This document shows positions 17,049-25,706 of a stretch of DNA of 64,000 nt, one piece after another. The DNA comes from Exiguobacterium sp. BMC-KP (lineage in GTDB: Bacteria; Bacillota; Bacilli; Exiguobacteriales; Exiguobacteriaceae), in the NCBI RefSeq assembly GCF_001275385.1, contig NZ_LGIW01000013.1:62001-126000 (forward strand), given 5' to 3'. The notes under the pieces are model-generated. The model had not been told where the DNA came from and did not search any database. It was given only the letters and a program-made list of their open reading frames with translations. The position numbers were made by a program, and so were the translations under genes. Each line of letters starts with the position of its first letter. Within the stretch, counting starts at the first letter, position 1.

Positions 17049-18509
17049 ATGTCCTTGCAACTAACGATTTTATTGATTGGTATATTGCTGTTTGCTGCCG
17101 TTTGGACGACAAAGTTATCGAGTCGTCTTAATATTCCGGCACTATTAATTTTTATCGCACTTGGAATGATTGCCGGAAGCGACATTACAGGCTTTATTCG
17201 CTTTGACGACGCTGAACTTGCGCAGCTTCTCGGAACGGTTGCTCTGATCATCATTTTATTCGAAGGTGGACTGCAAACCGCCTGGAAGGAAGTACGTCAT
17301 GAATTAGCTCCTTCTCTTTCTCTTGCGACATTCGGGGTCTTTATTGCTACCTCCATCGTTGCCGTCGCTTCCCATTACATTCTTGGCTTCAGTTGGGCGA
17401 ATGCTTTCTTGCTTGGAGCAATCGTTGGTTCGACCGATGCTGCCGCCATTTTTTCTGTCCTAAGTGGTCAGCCCATTCGACGTAAAGTCGGATCCACACT
17501 CGAGGTCGAATCTGGAACGAACGACCCGATGGCCGTCTTTTTGACAGTCTTATTCCTTGAGTTCGTAACAAACCCTGAAGAGGCGTCACTCTTAGCAGGA
17601 CTTGGTTCACTCGTTTGGGAAATGACGATGGGACTTCTAATTGGTTTATTTATCGGATGGGCAGCCTCGACATTGATCAATCGCATCGATTTGTCCTCGT
17701 CTAGCTTTTATCCGATCCTGCTCATGTCGTTTGCTTTCTTGTCTTTCGGATTAGCTGATACGTTCCATGCCAGCGGATTTTTAGCTGTTTATGTCACGGC
17801 GATCTATATTAGCAATCACGAACTCGTCTACCGTCAGACGCTCGTCCGCTTTACGATGAGTATGGCTCACCTTGCCCAAATCGGGATGTTCATCGTGCTC
17901 GGTCTGCTCGTCTTCCCAAAACAATTGCTTGATGTACAGGTCATTCTATCCTCTATCGCACTGGCACTGATCTTGATTTTCATTGCTCGCCCTCTATCGG
18001 TCTGGGTAAGTCTCCTACCGTTTCGTTATTCGTGGCAAGAAAAGGTCTTTATTTCCTTTGCTGGTCTAAAAGGAGCGGTGCCAATCATTCTCGCGACATA
18101 TCCACTCGTTGCGGGTATTGAGAATGCATCGATGATTTTTAATATCGTTTTCTTCACGGTTCTGCTGTCGACACTGATTCAAGGGAGTATGTTGACGTTT
18201 CTTGCTGAGCGGTTACGTCTGAATGAGACACAGACCTCTGCTATTCATACGGTCATTGAGTTCATGTCGATCGGTAAACCAAATGCAGAAATCATTGAAT
18301 TGACGTTACCGATGTCCCATCCATTCATTGGAACGACCATTTCAGAAATTGATTTACCACAGGAATTTTTGATTACCGCCATCATTCGTGATGATCAAAT
18401 TATTACTCCTCGTGGTGACACTGCTCTTGAAGGCAACGATCAATTATTACTGCTTACTCCAAAACATCGGATTAAGACACTCAAACGATTCTTGTTTCCC
18501 CCTGCTTAA
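17049..18509 (+). CDS. NhaP2-type cation/proton antiporter with C-terminal RCK domain
   Basis: 486 residues. About 12 membrane helices (residues 5-385) form a CPA1 Na+/H+ exchanger core with NDPMAVF and GSTDAAAIFSVL, the conserved acidic transport motif region. A TrkA-C/RCK_C domain occupies about 400-486 (EIIELTLPMSHPF to LLLLTPKH), as in NhaP2/CvrA potassium/proton antiporters, where it senses ligands. Probably exports K+ or Na+ in exchange for protons. It is transcribed away from the sugar-binding protein gene. Confidence 0.88.
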   Translation: MSLQLTILLIGILLFAAVWTTKLSSRLNIPALLIFIALGMIAGSDITGFIRFDDAELAQLLGTVALIIILFEGGLQTAWKEVRHELAPSLSLATFGVFIATSIVAVASHYILGFSWANAFLLGAIVGSTDAAAIFSVLSGQPIRRKVGSTLEVESGTNDPMAVFLTVLFLEFVTNPEEASLLAGLGSLVWEMTMGLLIGLFIGWAASTLINRIDLSSSSFYPILLMSFAFLSFGLADTFHASGFLAVYVTAIYISNHELVYRQTLVRFTMSMAHLAQIGMFIVLGLLVFPKQLLDVQVILSSIALALILIFIARPLSVWVSLLPFRYSWQEKVFISFAGLKGAVPIILATYPLVAGIENASMIFNIVFFTVLLSTLIQGSMLTFLAERLRLNETQTSAIHTVIEFMSIGKPNAEIIELTLPMSHPFIGTTISEIDLPQEFLITAIIRDDQIITPRGDTALEGNDQLLLLTPKHRIKTLKRFLFPPA

Positions 18510-18520
18510 GGTTCATACAA

Positions 18521-18558
18521 AACAGGGTAGTAGATGCTTATCATCTACTACCCTATTT
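18521..18558. terminator. Bidirectional terminator between antiporter and dedA
   Basis: AGGGTAGTAGATG and CATCTACTACCCT form a 13-bp stem with a five-base loop, flanked by AAAA and TTTT. Confidence 0.88.
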
Positions 18559-18566
18559 TGATCTGT

Positions 18567-19202
18567 TCACTTATTCTGTTGCTTCGTCTTTGCGTCTTGC
18601 GTCTGTTCTTTCTGTTTTGCTTTAGAGCGACGATAGAGGATATAGCCTCCAAGAACCACGACGATTCCGCCTAGAATCCACCACAACTCCTGCTCTAACC
18701 CTTTTAACATCGATTCAGCCCGTTCTACTCCAAACCGTTCACCGACCCAAATGTAAAAGAAGGAAACTGGAAAAAGTCCAATACTTGAAGCGAGTAGATA
18801 ATGCTTGAACGATAAACCGAACAAACCACACGGGATCGAGACAACTGAGCGAACAACTGGGAAGAACCGTCCAAATAATGCTGACCATGTTCCGTACTTC
18901 GCGACAATCCGCTCTCCCTGAGCGATTTCTTTTTCTTTAATCAGTAGCCATTTACCGTACCTGACCAGGATCGGACGCCCCGCATAACGACCAAGAAGAT
19001 AAAAGACCGTTGCCCCCATTAGACTTCCTAAAAAACCGACAAGAACAGCCACTGTCCAACTCACCGTTCCGTTTGACACATATAGACCTAGTAGCGGTAA
19101 GCCGACTTCTGCTGGAATCAATTCCGTTCCAAGACCAACGATCATAATTCCTAAAAACAGCCAGAGATTGGATTCTCCGGCTGAGAATAACCATTCCAAC
19201 AT
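18567..19202 (-). CDS. DedA-family membrane protein
   Basis: 211 residues with about five or six hydrophobic segments and a basic, lysine-rich tail. The SNARE-associated/DedA domain shows EVGLPLLG near residue 32, GRYAGRPI and FGRFFPVVRSVVSIPCGLF with the conserved arginines of this family. DedA proteins recycle undecaprenyl phosphate or phosphatidylethanolamine across the membrane; which lipid is handled here is not evident. It lies 16 bases behind a small two-helix membrane protein gene and is probably co-transcribed with it. Confidence 0.88.
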   Translation of the reverse strand: MLEWLFSAGESNLWLFLGIMIVGLGTELIPAEVGLPLLGLYVSNGTVSWTVAVLVGFLGSLMGATVFYLLGRYAGRPILVRYGKWLLIKEKEIAQGERIVAKYGTWSALFGRFFPVVRSVVSIPCGLFGLSFKHYLLASSIGLFPVSFFYIWVGERFGVERAESMLKGLEQELWWILGGIVVVLGGYILYRRSKAKQKEQTQDAKTKQQNK

Positions 19203-19218
19203 ACAAGTAACCCTCCGT

Positions 19219-19440
19219 TCATCCTCTCGCTGGACGGAGGAGATAATAGATGATGACGACTAGTGTCGTCCAGACGCCTGTGAAAATCCCGATGATCCCG
19301 ACAATAAAGAAGCCGAGTGCAACGATTGAGCCTGTCTGTTTATAATCCCGCCACATTGTCCGTAAGCCTTTAATGTTGAACCATAAAAACGCAATGAACA
19401 AAATAGGGATGAGTATCCCAACGATTAATAGAGAAGACAT
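19219..19440 (-). CDS. Small two-helix membrane protein of unknown function
   Basis: 73 residues. Two hydrophobic helices (about 3-22 and 40-67) flank a basic loop KGLRTMWRDYKQ. AGAGGTG stands five bases before the ATG. I do not recognise the family. It directly precedes dedA on the same strand, with a 16-base gap. A role next to DedA is only inferred from this arrangement. Confidence 0.7.
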   Translation of the reverse strand: MSSLLIVGILIPILFIAFLWFNIKGLRTMWRDYKQTGSIVALGFFIVGIIGIFTGVWTTLVVIIYYLLRPARG

Positions 19441-19525
19441 GCTTTCACCTCTTTCTTATTTATTGTTATCCCCATTCTATCAGGAATCGACACGTCTTTC
19501 CTCCGCCTAAGGTCTTATGAACTTT

Positions 19526-19560
19526 AAAAAAAGAGTACACTTCCGAATGGAAGTATACTC
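19526..19560 (-). terminator. Terminator of asnA
   Basis: GAGTATACTTCC pairs with GGAAGTGTACTC around a four-base loop, followed by seven T on the minus strand. Confidence 0.9.
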
Positions 19561-19609
19561 TTCAGTATTTAAAACGTCATTCTTTTGACGCTTTCTTACT
19601 ATATATATG

Positions 19610-20584
19610 TCAGAGCAAGTGAATGCCTTCAGCTTGAAGACTCTTACGTGTCTCTTCCGACCAAACAGAAGCTTGAACTTCACCGATATGACGCTTCTTC
19701 AATAAGAACATCGCCATACGGGATTGACCGATCCCTCCACCCATCGTTAACGGTAGACGCTCTTCGAGCACACCTTGATGGAACGGGAAAGCCAACTTAT
19801 CTTCTTCTTGAGCGATTTCTGTCTGCTTTAACAGCGCTTCACGGTCAACGCGGATTCCCATCGAAGACAACTCGAATGCTCCGATCTCTGGGTGGTGGAC
19901 TAAGATGTCACCGTTGAGTGTCCAGTCATCGTAATCTGCAGCTCGACCGTCATGCTTCTCTCCTGAAGCTAGTGCGCCACCGATCTGCATCAAGAAAACA
20001 GCACCGTAAGTCTTCGTAGCTTCTGTTTCACGTTCTTTTGTCGAGAGTTTCGGATAAGCATCCTCAAGTTCTTGCGTCGTCATGAAATGGATCGTTTCCG
20101 GTAAGATCGCTGAAATGCCATACTCTACTTCCACTTCTTGTTCGACTTGGCGAATCGTTGCGTAGATTGCTTGTACCGTTTCTTGTAAATAAGCACTCGT
20201 CCGTTGTTCTTTCGTAATGATACGTTCCCAGTCCCACTGATCGACATGTATAGAATGAGTCGCATCTAACATTTCATCGCGACGAATCGCATGCATCAAT
20301 GTGTACAACCCTTCTCCTGCTTCAAATCCGTACGTATGGAGTGCTTGGCGTTTCCACTTCGCAAGGGATTGAACGATTTCAAGATCTGCTGTGTGATCTA
20401 GTGCATCAAAGCGAATGATTCGCTCCACTCCGTTGAGGTGATCGTTGACACCGAGTGTACTTTCTACGAACAATGGTGCTTCGACACGTGTCAATCCGAG
20501 TGTTTTCGAAAAGCGTTCCTCAAAGCGTTTCTTTACGAGTGTGATTGCTTCCTGTGTGTGTTTCATCGATACGAGTGTTGTCAT
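19610..20584 (-). CDS. asnA: Aspartate-ammonia ligase (asparagine synthetase A)
   Basis: 324 residues from ATG 20584. The in-frame TTG at 20602 overlaps the AGGAGG that serves ATG 20584, so it is rejected. Makes asparagine from aspartate, ammonia and ATP. Family motifs include FEERFSKTLGLTRVEAPLFV, SIHVDQWDWE and MGGGIGQSRMAMFLL, and the fold is related to class II aminoacyl-tRNA synthetases. A T-box leader with a candidate AAC (Asn) specifier lies upstream, so expression should rise when tRNA-Asn is uncharged. Confidence 0.95.
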   Translation of the reverse strand: MTTLVSMKHTQEAITLVKKRFEERFSKTLGLTRVEAPLFVESTLGVNDHLNGVERIIRFDALDHTADLEIVQSLAKWKRQALHTYGFEAGEGLYTLMHAIRRDEMLDATHSIHVDQWDWERIITKEQRTSAYLQETVQAIYATIRQVEQEVEVEYGISAILPETIHFMTTQELEDAYPKLSTKERETEATKTYGAVFLMQIGGALASGEKHDGRAADYDDWTLNGDILVHHPEIGAFELSSMGIRVDREALLKQTEIAQEEDKLAFPFHQGVLEERLPLTMGGGIGQSRMAMFLLKKRHIGEVQASVWSEETRKSLQAEGIHLL

Positions 20585-20625
20585 GGTGGTATTCCTCCTC
20601 AATTGTGTTTTGAAAAAGAAGCCAT

Positions 20626-20885
20626 AAAAAAGAGCCCTTCTTTCCCAAGAATATGGGACGAAAGACTCGGTTCCGCGGTACCACCCATGTTAGCAACGAT
20701 GTTGCTCACTCAAAAGACGAATCACTTCATCTTCGGCCTTATGATAACGGACAGGCAACTCCGGCTACGCCTACTGACATTCGGGTTCGGGTAGCGACTC
20801 CGGGAGGTTCTTCGCATCTTGCTTCCGACTGGGCTCTCACCATCCCCAGCTCGCTATACGGTCGTACAAGGTGTTACTCTTCCCT
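20626..20885 (-). ncRNA. T-box riboswitch leader of asnA (probably Asn-specific)
   Basis: The T-box core GGGTGGTACCGCGG lies at 20673-20686 on the minus strand. The terminator hairpin spans 20626-20668 (GAGTCTTTC pairing with GAAGGGCTC, then a T run). Stem I closes with TAGCGA/TCGCTA (20851-20856 with 20792-20797). The triplet AAC at 20807-20809, on the 3' side of stem I, is the best specifier candidate, matching the asparagine gene downstream. The stem was not folded by program. Confidence 0.88.
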
Positions 20886-20896
20886 TCAACGTCGTT

Positions 20897-20925
20897 GTTA
20901 CAATTGAATTGAGAACATCGTACAA
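20897..20925 (-). promoter_or_regulatory. Probable asnA promoter
   Basis: TTGTAC (20920-20925) and TGTAAC (20897-20902) on the minus strand are separated by exactly 17 bases, which would start transcription just before the T-box stem I. AT-rich tracts lie upstream. Confidence 0.5.
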
Positions 20926-20973
20926 CATGTCACAAGTGTTTGAAAAGACTTTTTTTTAAAAAACATACAAGTT

Positions 20974-20989
20974 GTCAGATTAATCTGAC
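20974..20989. repeat. Perfect 16-bp palindrome
   Basis: GTCAGATTAATCTGAC reads the same on both strands. It lies between the asnA promoter and the terminator of the sugar permease operon. It has no T run, so it looks more like an operator than a terminator. Confidence 0.5.
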
Positions 20990-21002
20990 GTAAAAAACAT
21001 AA

Positions 21003-21031
21003 CAAAAGCGTTCTCGCAGAAGCGAGAACGC
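21003..21031 (-). terminator. Terminator of the sugar permease operon
   Basis: GCGTTCTCGC and GCGAGAACGC form a perfect 10-bp stem with an AGAA/TTCT loop, followed by TTTTGTT on the minus strand. Confidence 0.88.
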
Positions 21032-21042
21032 GCTTACAAAAA

Positions 21043-21930
21043 TTATTTGATGGATCCACTCGTAATTCCTTGAATAATCTGTTTTTGTAGGGCAAAGAAG
21101 AACAATAATAATGGAATGATCCCAAGCACGAGTCCGGCAAGCGCTAAGTCCCATTGCTTCGTATACTGACCGAAGAAATAGAATGTCGCGAGTGGAATTG
21201 TCCGTAAATCGACGTCTCGTAACATGAGCGATGGTAATAGGAAATCGTTCCAAATCCAAAGTGTGTTCAAAATGATGATCGTCACCGTAATTGGCTTGAG
21301 TAATGGGAAGACGATTCGCCAGAATACACCCCATTGCGAACAACCATCAATAATGGCCGCCTCCTCAATTTCTTCAGGAATCGATTTCATGAATCCATGA
21401 TATAGGAAAATCGATAATCCAGATCCAAAACCAAGATACATTAGAATCAATCCCCAATAACTGTTCTGCAATCCGAGATCACCAGACAGTTTCGATAAGG
21501 GAATCATGATCGATTGGAATGGAATGATCATCGCCGCAACGAATAAGAAGAAGATAATCGTCGACAAACGTGTTTTCGTCCGAACGAGTTTCCAAGCTGC
21601 CATCGAACAAAAGATGATGATGACTGCGTTAGCACCAACAGTAATGATGACGGAGTTTAAAAAGACTTTTCCGAAGTTCATCGCTTCCCATGCTTCTGCA
21701 TAGTTCGATGTCATCCATTCCTTCGGAAGACCCGATGTATTCGTAAAAATATCGCCCTGCGTCTTGAATGAATTCGAAACAACATAATAAAACGGAATCA
21801 TATACAGAAGACCCATCAGTAAGGCTGCCAGTTCGACTGTTCCAAGACGTAAAGAATAGCGACTTTTCGTCTTTTTAGAACGCTTTGGTTTCTCCTCTTG
21901 CGGAGTTGGTAACGGTTGCGCCGTACTCAT
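21043..21930 (-). CDS. Sugar ABC importer permease (MalG-like)
   Basis: 295 residues with six membrane helices after a basic N-terminal tail. The EAA loop, where the ATPase docks, is seen in PEEIEEAAIIDGCSQWGVFWRIVFPLLKP, with the typical EAAxxDG core. It should form the translocation channel together with the second permease, whose stop overlaps its start by four bases. The binding protein is at 15579-16859. No ATPase is encoded nearby, so a shared MsmX-type ATPase is probably used. Confidence 0.92.
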   Translation of the reverse strand: MSTAQPLPTPQEEKPKRSKKTKSRYSLRLGTVELAALLMGLLYMIPFYYVVSNSFKTQGDIFTNTSGLPKEWMTSNYAEAWEAMNFGKVFLNSVIITVGANAVIIIFCSMAAWKLVRTKTRLSTIIFFLFVAAMIIPFQSIMIPLSKLSGDLGLQNSYWGLILMYLGFGSGLSIFLYHGFMKSIPEEIEEAAIIDGCSQWGVFWRIVFPLLKPITVTIIILNTLWIWNDFLLPSLMLRDVDLRTIPLATFYFFGQYTKQWDLALAGLVLGIIPLLLFFFALQKQIIQGITSGSIK

Positions 21931-22814
21931 GCTTCCACCTCCCGTTTTTTCGTCAGATAGACTTGAGTGACTGTAATCGCCGCAACAACGACGAAGAAGA
22001 TGATTGCCTTCGCTGATCCGAGCCCAAGATTATTGTTCGTAAACGATTCTTTATAGATATTCAAAGCAAGCATCTCAGTCGATTTGAATGGTCCGCCATT
22101 CGTGAGTGATAAGTTCGTATCGAATAACTTGAAGGACCATGAAATCGTTAAGAAGAGACAAATCGTGACCGACGGCATGATCAGCGGCAACGTAATGTTC
22201 CGTAACGTCGACAGACGATTCGCACCATCGATTTTTGCTGCTTCAATCAGCTCTTGTGGAACGTTTTGTAGAGCCGCGATATAGATGACCATGATGTAAC
22301 CGCCACCTTGCCAAATTGAAACGATGACAATTCCCCAAAATCCTGTTCGAGCATCTCCTAACCATGGAAGTTCAAATATGCTCCACCCTGTCAATTCACC
22401 GATTGATGCGAATCCTTTAACGTAGATGAACTGCCAGACGAATCCGAGAATCAACCCACCGATTAAGTTCGGCATGAAAAAAATCGTTCGCAAGAAATTA
22501 CGTGTACGAATATTTTGCGTTAATAAAAATGCCAAGATGAAACCGACAACATTCGTTAAGATGACGGCGACGACCGTGTAGCGTGTCGTTAACCAAAATG
22601 ACTGCTGGAACTGTTCGTCACTTGTAAAGAGACGGACATAGTTATCAAAGCCGATCCAATTTAATTCTCCGGTCACTCCGTTCCAATCCGTGAACGAATA
22701 CATGACGCCATTAAAAAACGGTACAAGCACGATCACTGCGAATACAAGAAAGACCGGTCCGACGAAGAGCCAAAAATCAAGACCGCGTTTCCACTTCTTT
22801 TGTCCAGATGTCAT
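21927..22814 (-). CDS. Sugar ABC importer permease (MalF-like)
   Basis: 295 residues from ATG 22814 (GGAGGAGGG nine bases upstream). The open frame runs further upstream to 23255, but that part is antisense to fhs and not coding. Six membrane helices. The EAA loop reads PQELIEAAKIDGANRLSTLRNITLPLI. It forms the channel of a carbohydrate importer together with the MalG-like partner. The promoter region contains the 17-bp element also found before the binding protein gene. Confidence 0.92.
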   Translation of the reverse strand: MTSGQKKWKRGLDFWLFVGPVFLVFAVIVLVPFFNGVMYSFTDWNGVTGELNWIGFDNYVRLFTSDEQFQQSFWLTTRYTVVAVILTNVVGFILAFLLTQNIRTRNFLRTIFFMPNLIGGLILGFVWQFIYVKGFASIGELTGWSIFELPWLGDARTGFWGIVIVSIWQGGGYIMVIYIAALQNVPQELIEAAKIDGANRLSTLRNITLPLIMPSVTICLFLTISWSFKLFDTNLSLTNGGPFKSTEMLALNIYKESFTNNNLGLGSAKAIIFFVVVAAITVTQVYLTKKREVEA

Positions 22815-22885
22815 TGTTTCATCCCTCCTCCACTCTACAGTACGTCTTTCTCTCACACTTGAACACGTCACCATTTGACCCATTG

Positions 22886-22902
22886 GGTGGAAAATATTGA
22901 AC
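22886..22902 (-). promoter_or_regulatory. 17-bp element shared with the binding-protein promoter (copy 2)
   Basis: GGTGGAAAATATTGAAC is identical to 16954-16970 and lies 72-88 bases upstream of the permease start. Flanking bases differ, so the match is a discrete element rather than a larger duplication. Confidence 0.6.
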
Positions 22903-22980
22903 GTTTTCCTTTGGCGCGTTTGTATCAGATACGCTACTATTAGAAAAAAGAGAGATCCAATCAAAGAGGGAGTCGATACC

Positions 22981-24660
22981 ATGGAAAAGACCATTCGTTC
23001 TGACTTAGAAATTGCACAACAAACCGTCTTACGACCGATTCGAGAAATTGCGGACCGGATTGGTTTACAAGAAGAGGATTTTGATACGTACGGAAAATAT
23101 AAAGCGAAGTTGACAGACGGGCTGCTGAACCGGTTGGCAACAAAATCTGACGGCAAACTGATTCTTGTCACTGCGATCAATCCAACGGCTGCCGGTGAAG
23201 GGAAATCGACCGTTACCGTAGGACTCGGACAGGCGTTACACCGGGCCAAACACAAGACGATGATCTGTTTGCGCGAACCCTCACTCGGTCCGACGATGGG
23301 CTTAAAAGGTGGCGCATGTGGTGGCGGCTATAGCCAAGTCTTGCCGATGGAAGAGATCAATCTGCATTTCACAGGTGATATGCATGCAATCACGTCTGCT
23401 CATAATACGATCAGTGCCTTACTCGACAATCATTTGCATCAAGGAAATGTCCTTGGGATTGATCCGCGTCGCATCGTCTGGAAACGGGTTCTTGATTTGA
23501 ACGATCGTGCCCTACGCCAAGTCACGATTGGTCTCGGTGGTCCTGCTCATGGTGTGCCTCGTCAAGAAGGATTCGATATTACAGTCGCTTCTGAAATCAT
23601 GGCTGTTCTTTGTCTCGCCGACTCGATTATGGATCTCGAACAACGGCTGAGTCGCATCGTCGTCGCCTATACGTACGATCAACAACCTATAACAGTCAAA
23701 GACATTCAGGCAGCGGGAGCTGCAACGTTACTCCTAAAAGATGCGTTTCGACCGAATCTCGTTCAAACGGTCGAAGGAACACCCGCACTGATTCATGGTG
23801 GTCCATTCGCAAATATCGCACATGGCTGTAACTCTTTGATTGCCACACAAACTGCGCTGAAACTGAGTGATTACGTCGTCACAGAAGCAGGATTCGGAGC
23901 TGATTTAGGTGCTGAAAAATTCTTCAATATCAAATCACGGATTGGTGGTCTCCATCCGGATGCCGTTGTAATCGTTGCTACGGTTCGTGCCTTGAAAATG
24001 CATGGTGGAGTAGACAAAACGCAACTCAGTGAAGAAAATCTGTCTGCCTTAACGGATGGTCTTGCTTTACTTGAAAAACACGTCGAGACGATGAACTTGT
24101 TCGGTGTCCCTGCTGTCGTTGCCTTGAACCGTTTCTTCACCGACACAGAAGCTGAACGGAACATGATCTTGACATGGTGTCAGGAACGCAATATTCGTGT
24201 GGCAGAAAGTGAGGTCTTTAGTAAGGGTGGTGCCGGTGGTGAAGCACTCGTCACCGAAATCATGCAAGCGCTTGAGGAGCCAAGTCAGTTCCGCCCACTC
24301 TATCCTGACGTATTACCGCTCCGTCAAAAAATCGAACGGATCGCGAAACATGTCTATGGCGCAGCAGATGTTCACTTTGAAGCCAAAGCGCTACGTGAAC
24401 TCGAGCGGTGTACAGAGATGGGATTGAATGATTTACCGATTTGTATGGCAAAAACACCATTTTCGTTAACCGATGACCCTGCGCGGTACGGTCGTGTCGA
24501 AGACTTCACGATTACGGTTCGCGAAATTCGACCATCGATTGGTGCAGGATTCATCGTCGCACTGACTGGGAATGTATTAACGATGCCCGGATTACCTGCA
24601 GTACCTGCCGCCTTCCACATGGGCGTCTCAGAAGACGGACAGGTATTCGGACTTTCTTGA
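22981..24660 (+). CDS. fhs: Formate-tetrahydrofolate ligase
   Basis: 559 residues from ATG 22981 (GAGGGAG eight bases upstream; the frame to 22897 has no such site). Joins formate to tetrahydrofolate using ATP, giving 10-formyl-THF for purine and fMet synthesis. The P-loop PTAAGEGKSTVTVGL, LREPSLGPTMGLKGGACGGGYSQV and a FTGDMHAITSAHN block are family signatures. Length is normal. A formate transporter gene (51348) is in the same window. The lipase-like gene follows after 16 bases and may be co-transcribed. Confidence 0.96.
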   Translation: MEKTIRSDLEIAQQTVLRPIREIADRIGLQEEDFDTYGKYKAKLTDGLLNRLATKSDGKLILVTAINPTAAGEGKSTVTVGLGQALHRAKHKTMICLREPSLGPTMGLKGGACGGGYSQVLPMEEINLHFTGDMHAITSAHNTISALLDNHLHQGNVLGIDPRRIVWKRVLDLNDRALRQVTIGLGGPAHGVPRQEGFDITVASEIMAVLCLADSIMDLEQRLSRIVVAYTYDQQPITVKDIQAAGAATLLLKDAFRPNLVQTVEGTPALIHGGPFANIAHGCNSLIATQTALKLSDYVVTEAGFGADLGAEKFFNIKSRIGGLHPDAVVIVATVRALKMHGGVDKTQLSEENLSALTDGLALLEKHVETMNLFGVPAVVALNRFFTDTEAERNMILTWCQERNIRVAESEVFSKGGAGGEALVTEIMQALEEPSQFRPLYPDVLPLRQKIERIAKHVYGAADVHFEAKALRELERCTEMGLNDLPICMAKTPFSLTDDPARYGRVEDFTITVREIRPSIGAGFIVALTGNVLTMPGLPAVPAAFHMGVSEDGQVFGLS

Positions 24661-24676
24661 TGAGAGGATGAGTTAC

Positions 24677-25633
24677 ATGACGATTGATCATTCACATTGG
24701 ATAGCCTCTGACGGCTATACAACGACATTGCATAGTCTCGAAGCGCACGATCCTAAAGGCGTTGTGATCGTCTTTCACGGGATGATGGAGCATGGGGCAC
24801 GGTATGAGGAATTTGCCGAATTTCTCTATGCTCATCATTACCATACGATCATTGCAGACTTACGCTGCTTCGGGACGCGTGCAGCACAGCTCGGAACGCT
24901 CGGACACCTTGAGCCGAATCACGGATTTAAACAATTGATGCAAGATGCTGAAGAGCTCGTGTATGACATCCAAGAACGCTACCCGGAATTACCTGTATTC
25001 ATTTTCGGTCATAGCTTTGGTTCCTTGATTGCTCGCCGGATTGGTCAAACACTCGGTCATTCGGTCGCGGGTGTCATCGCTAGCGGTCCTCCGACTAGTA
25101 CTGGGTTACTCGGTAATATCAGTGAAAAGCTCGTCGAGCGTCAGATCAACCAGATGTCAGCGACCCACCCAGCTGAGCGATTTGGACAACTCGTTTTCGG
25201 ACGCTATAATTTACGTTTCTTCCCGGCACTTTCTAAAAATGCCTGGTTATCTTCGGATCCGCAATCCGTCATGCGTTATGATGCTGATCCGTTGTCCGGT
25301 CAAACGGTTACACTCGGCTTCTTCTATGAGCTACTGCAAGCAACGAAACTCGTCAATGCGCTTGCCTCCATCTATCAACACCCACGTCATTTACCTCTTC
25401 TGCTGATTGCAGGTGGCGATGACGCGGTGGCGTTTGACGGCAAAGGGATTCATCACTTGTTTGACATGTATAACCGTGTCCGCGTTGATGCTGTACAGCT
25501 GACGATTTATCGTGGATTGCGTCACGAGCTCTTCCATGAGTTCGAACGAATTCGTGTTTTTGCCGATATCGCGAGCTGGTTGAATAAACAAGTCAATCCA
25601 GCAACCGCGCGATCGTCTTCCCGTTCTTCTTAA
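24677..25633 (+). CDS. Alpha/beta hydrolase, monoacylglycerol-lipase-like
   Basis: 318 residues from ATG 24677 (GAGAGG nine bases upstream; ATG 24668 directly abuts that site). Serine hydrolase fold: oxyanion segment VFHGMMEHGARY near residues 30-41, nucleophile serine in FGHSFGS, acid probably in GGDDAVAF and catalytic histidine in GLRHELFHE. Similar to the S33 / monoacylglycerol lipase group. No signal peptide, so it is cytoplasmic. It follows fhs closely. The substrate is unknown. Confidence 0.85.
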   Translation: MTIDHSHWIASDGYTTTLHSLEAHDPKGVVIVFHGMMEHGARYEEFAEFLYAHHYHTIIADLRCFGTRAAQLGTLGHLEPNHGFKQLMQDAEELVYDIQERYPELPVFIFGHSFGSLIARRIGQTLGHSVAGVIASGPPTSTGLLGNISEKLVERQINQMSATHPAERFGQLVFGRYNLRFFPALSKNAWLSSDPQSVMRYDADPLSGQTVTLGFFYELLQATKLVNALASIYQHPRHLPLLLIAGGDDAVAFDGKGIHHLFDMYNRVRVDAVQLTIYRGLRHELFHEFERIRVFADIASWLNKQVNPATARSSSRSS

Positions 25634-25650
25634 GACCTAACGACCGATAC

Positions 25651-25690
25651 AAAAAAGGCAGTGGATCCTAACGATCCGCCGCCTTTTTCC
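25651..25690. terminator. Terminator after the hydrolase gene
   Basis: AAAAAGGCAGTGGATC and GATCCGCCGCCTTTTT form a stem with one mismatch and one wobble, and A/T runs on both sides. It separates two convergent units. Confidence 0.82.
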
Positions 25691-25706
25691 ATCTCTATTA
25701 TTTACC

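Noticed and set aside
22815-23255. Extension of the MalF-like permease frame
   Set aside because: Lies antisense to fhs, does not resemble a permease N-terminus, and ATG 22814 has GGAGGAGGG upstream.
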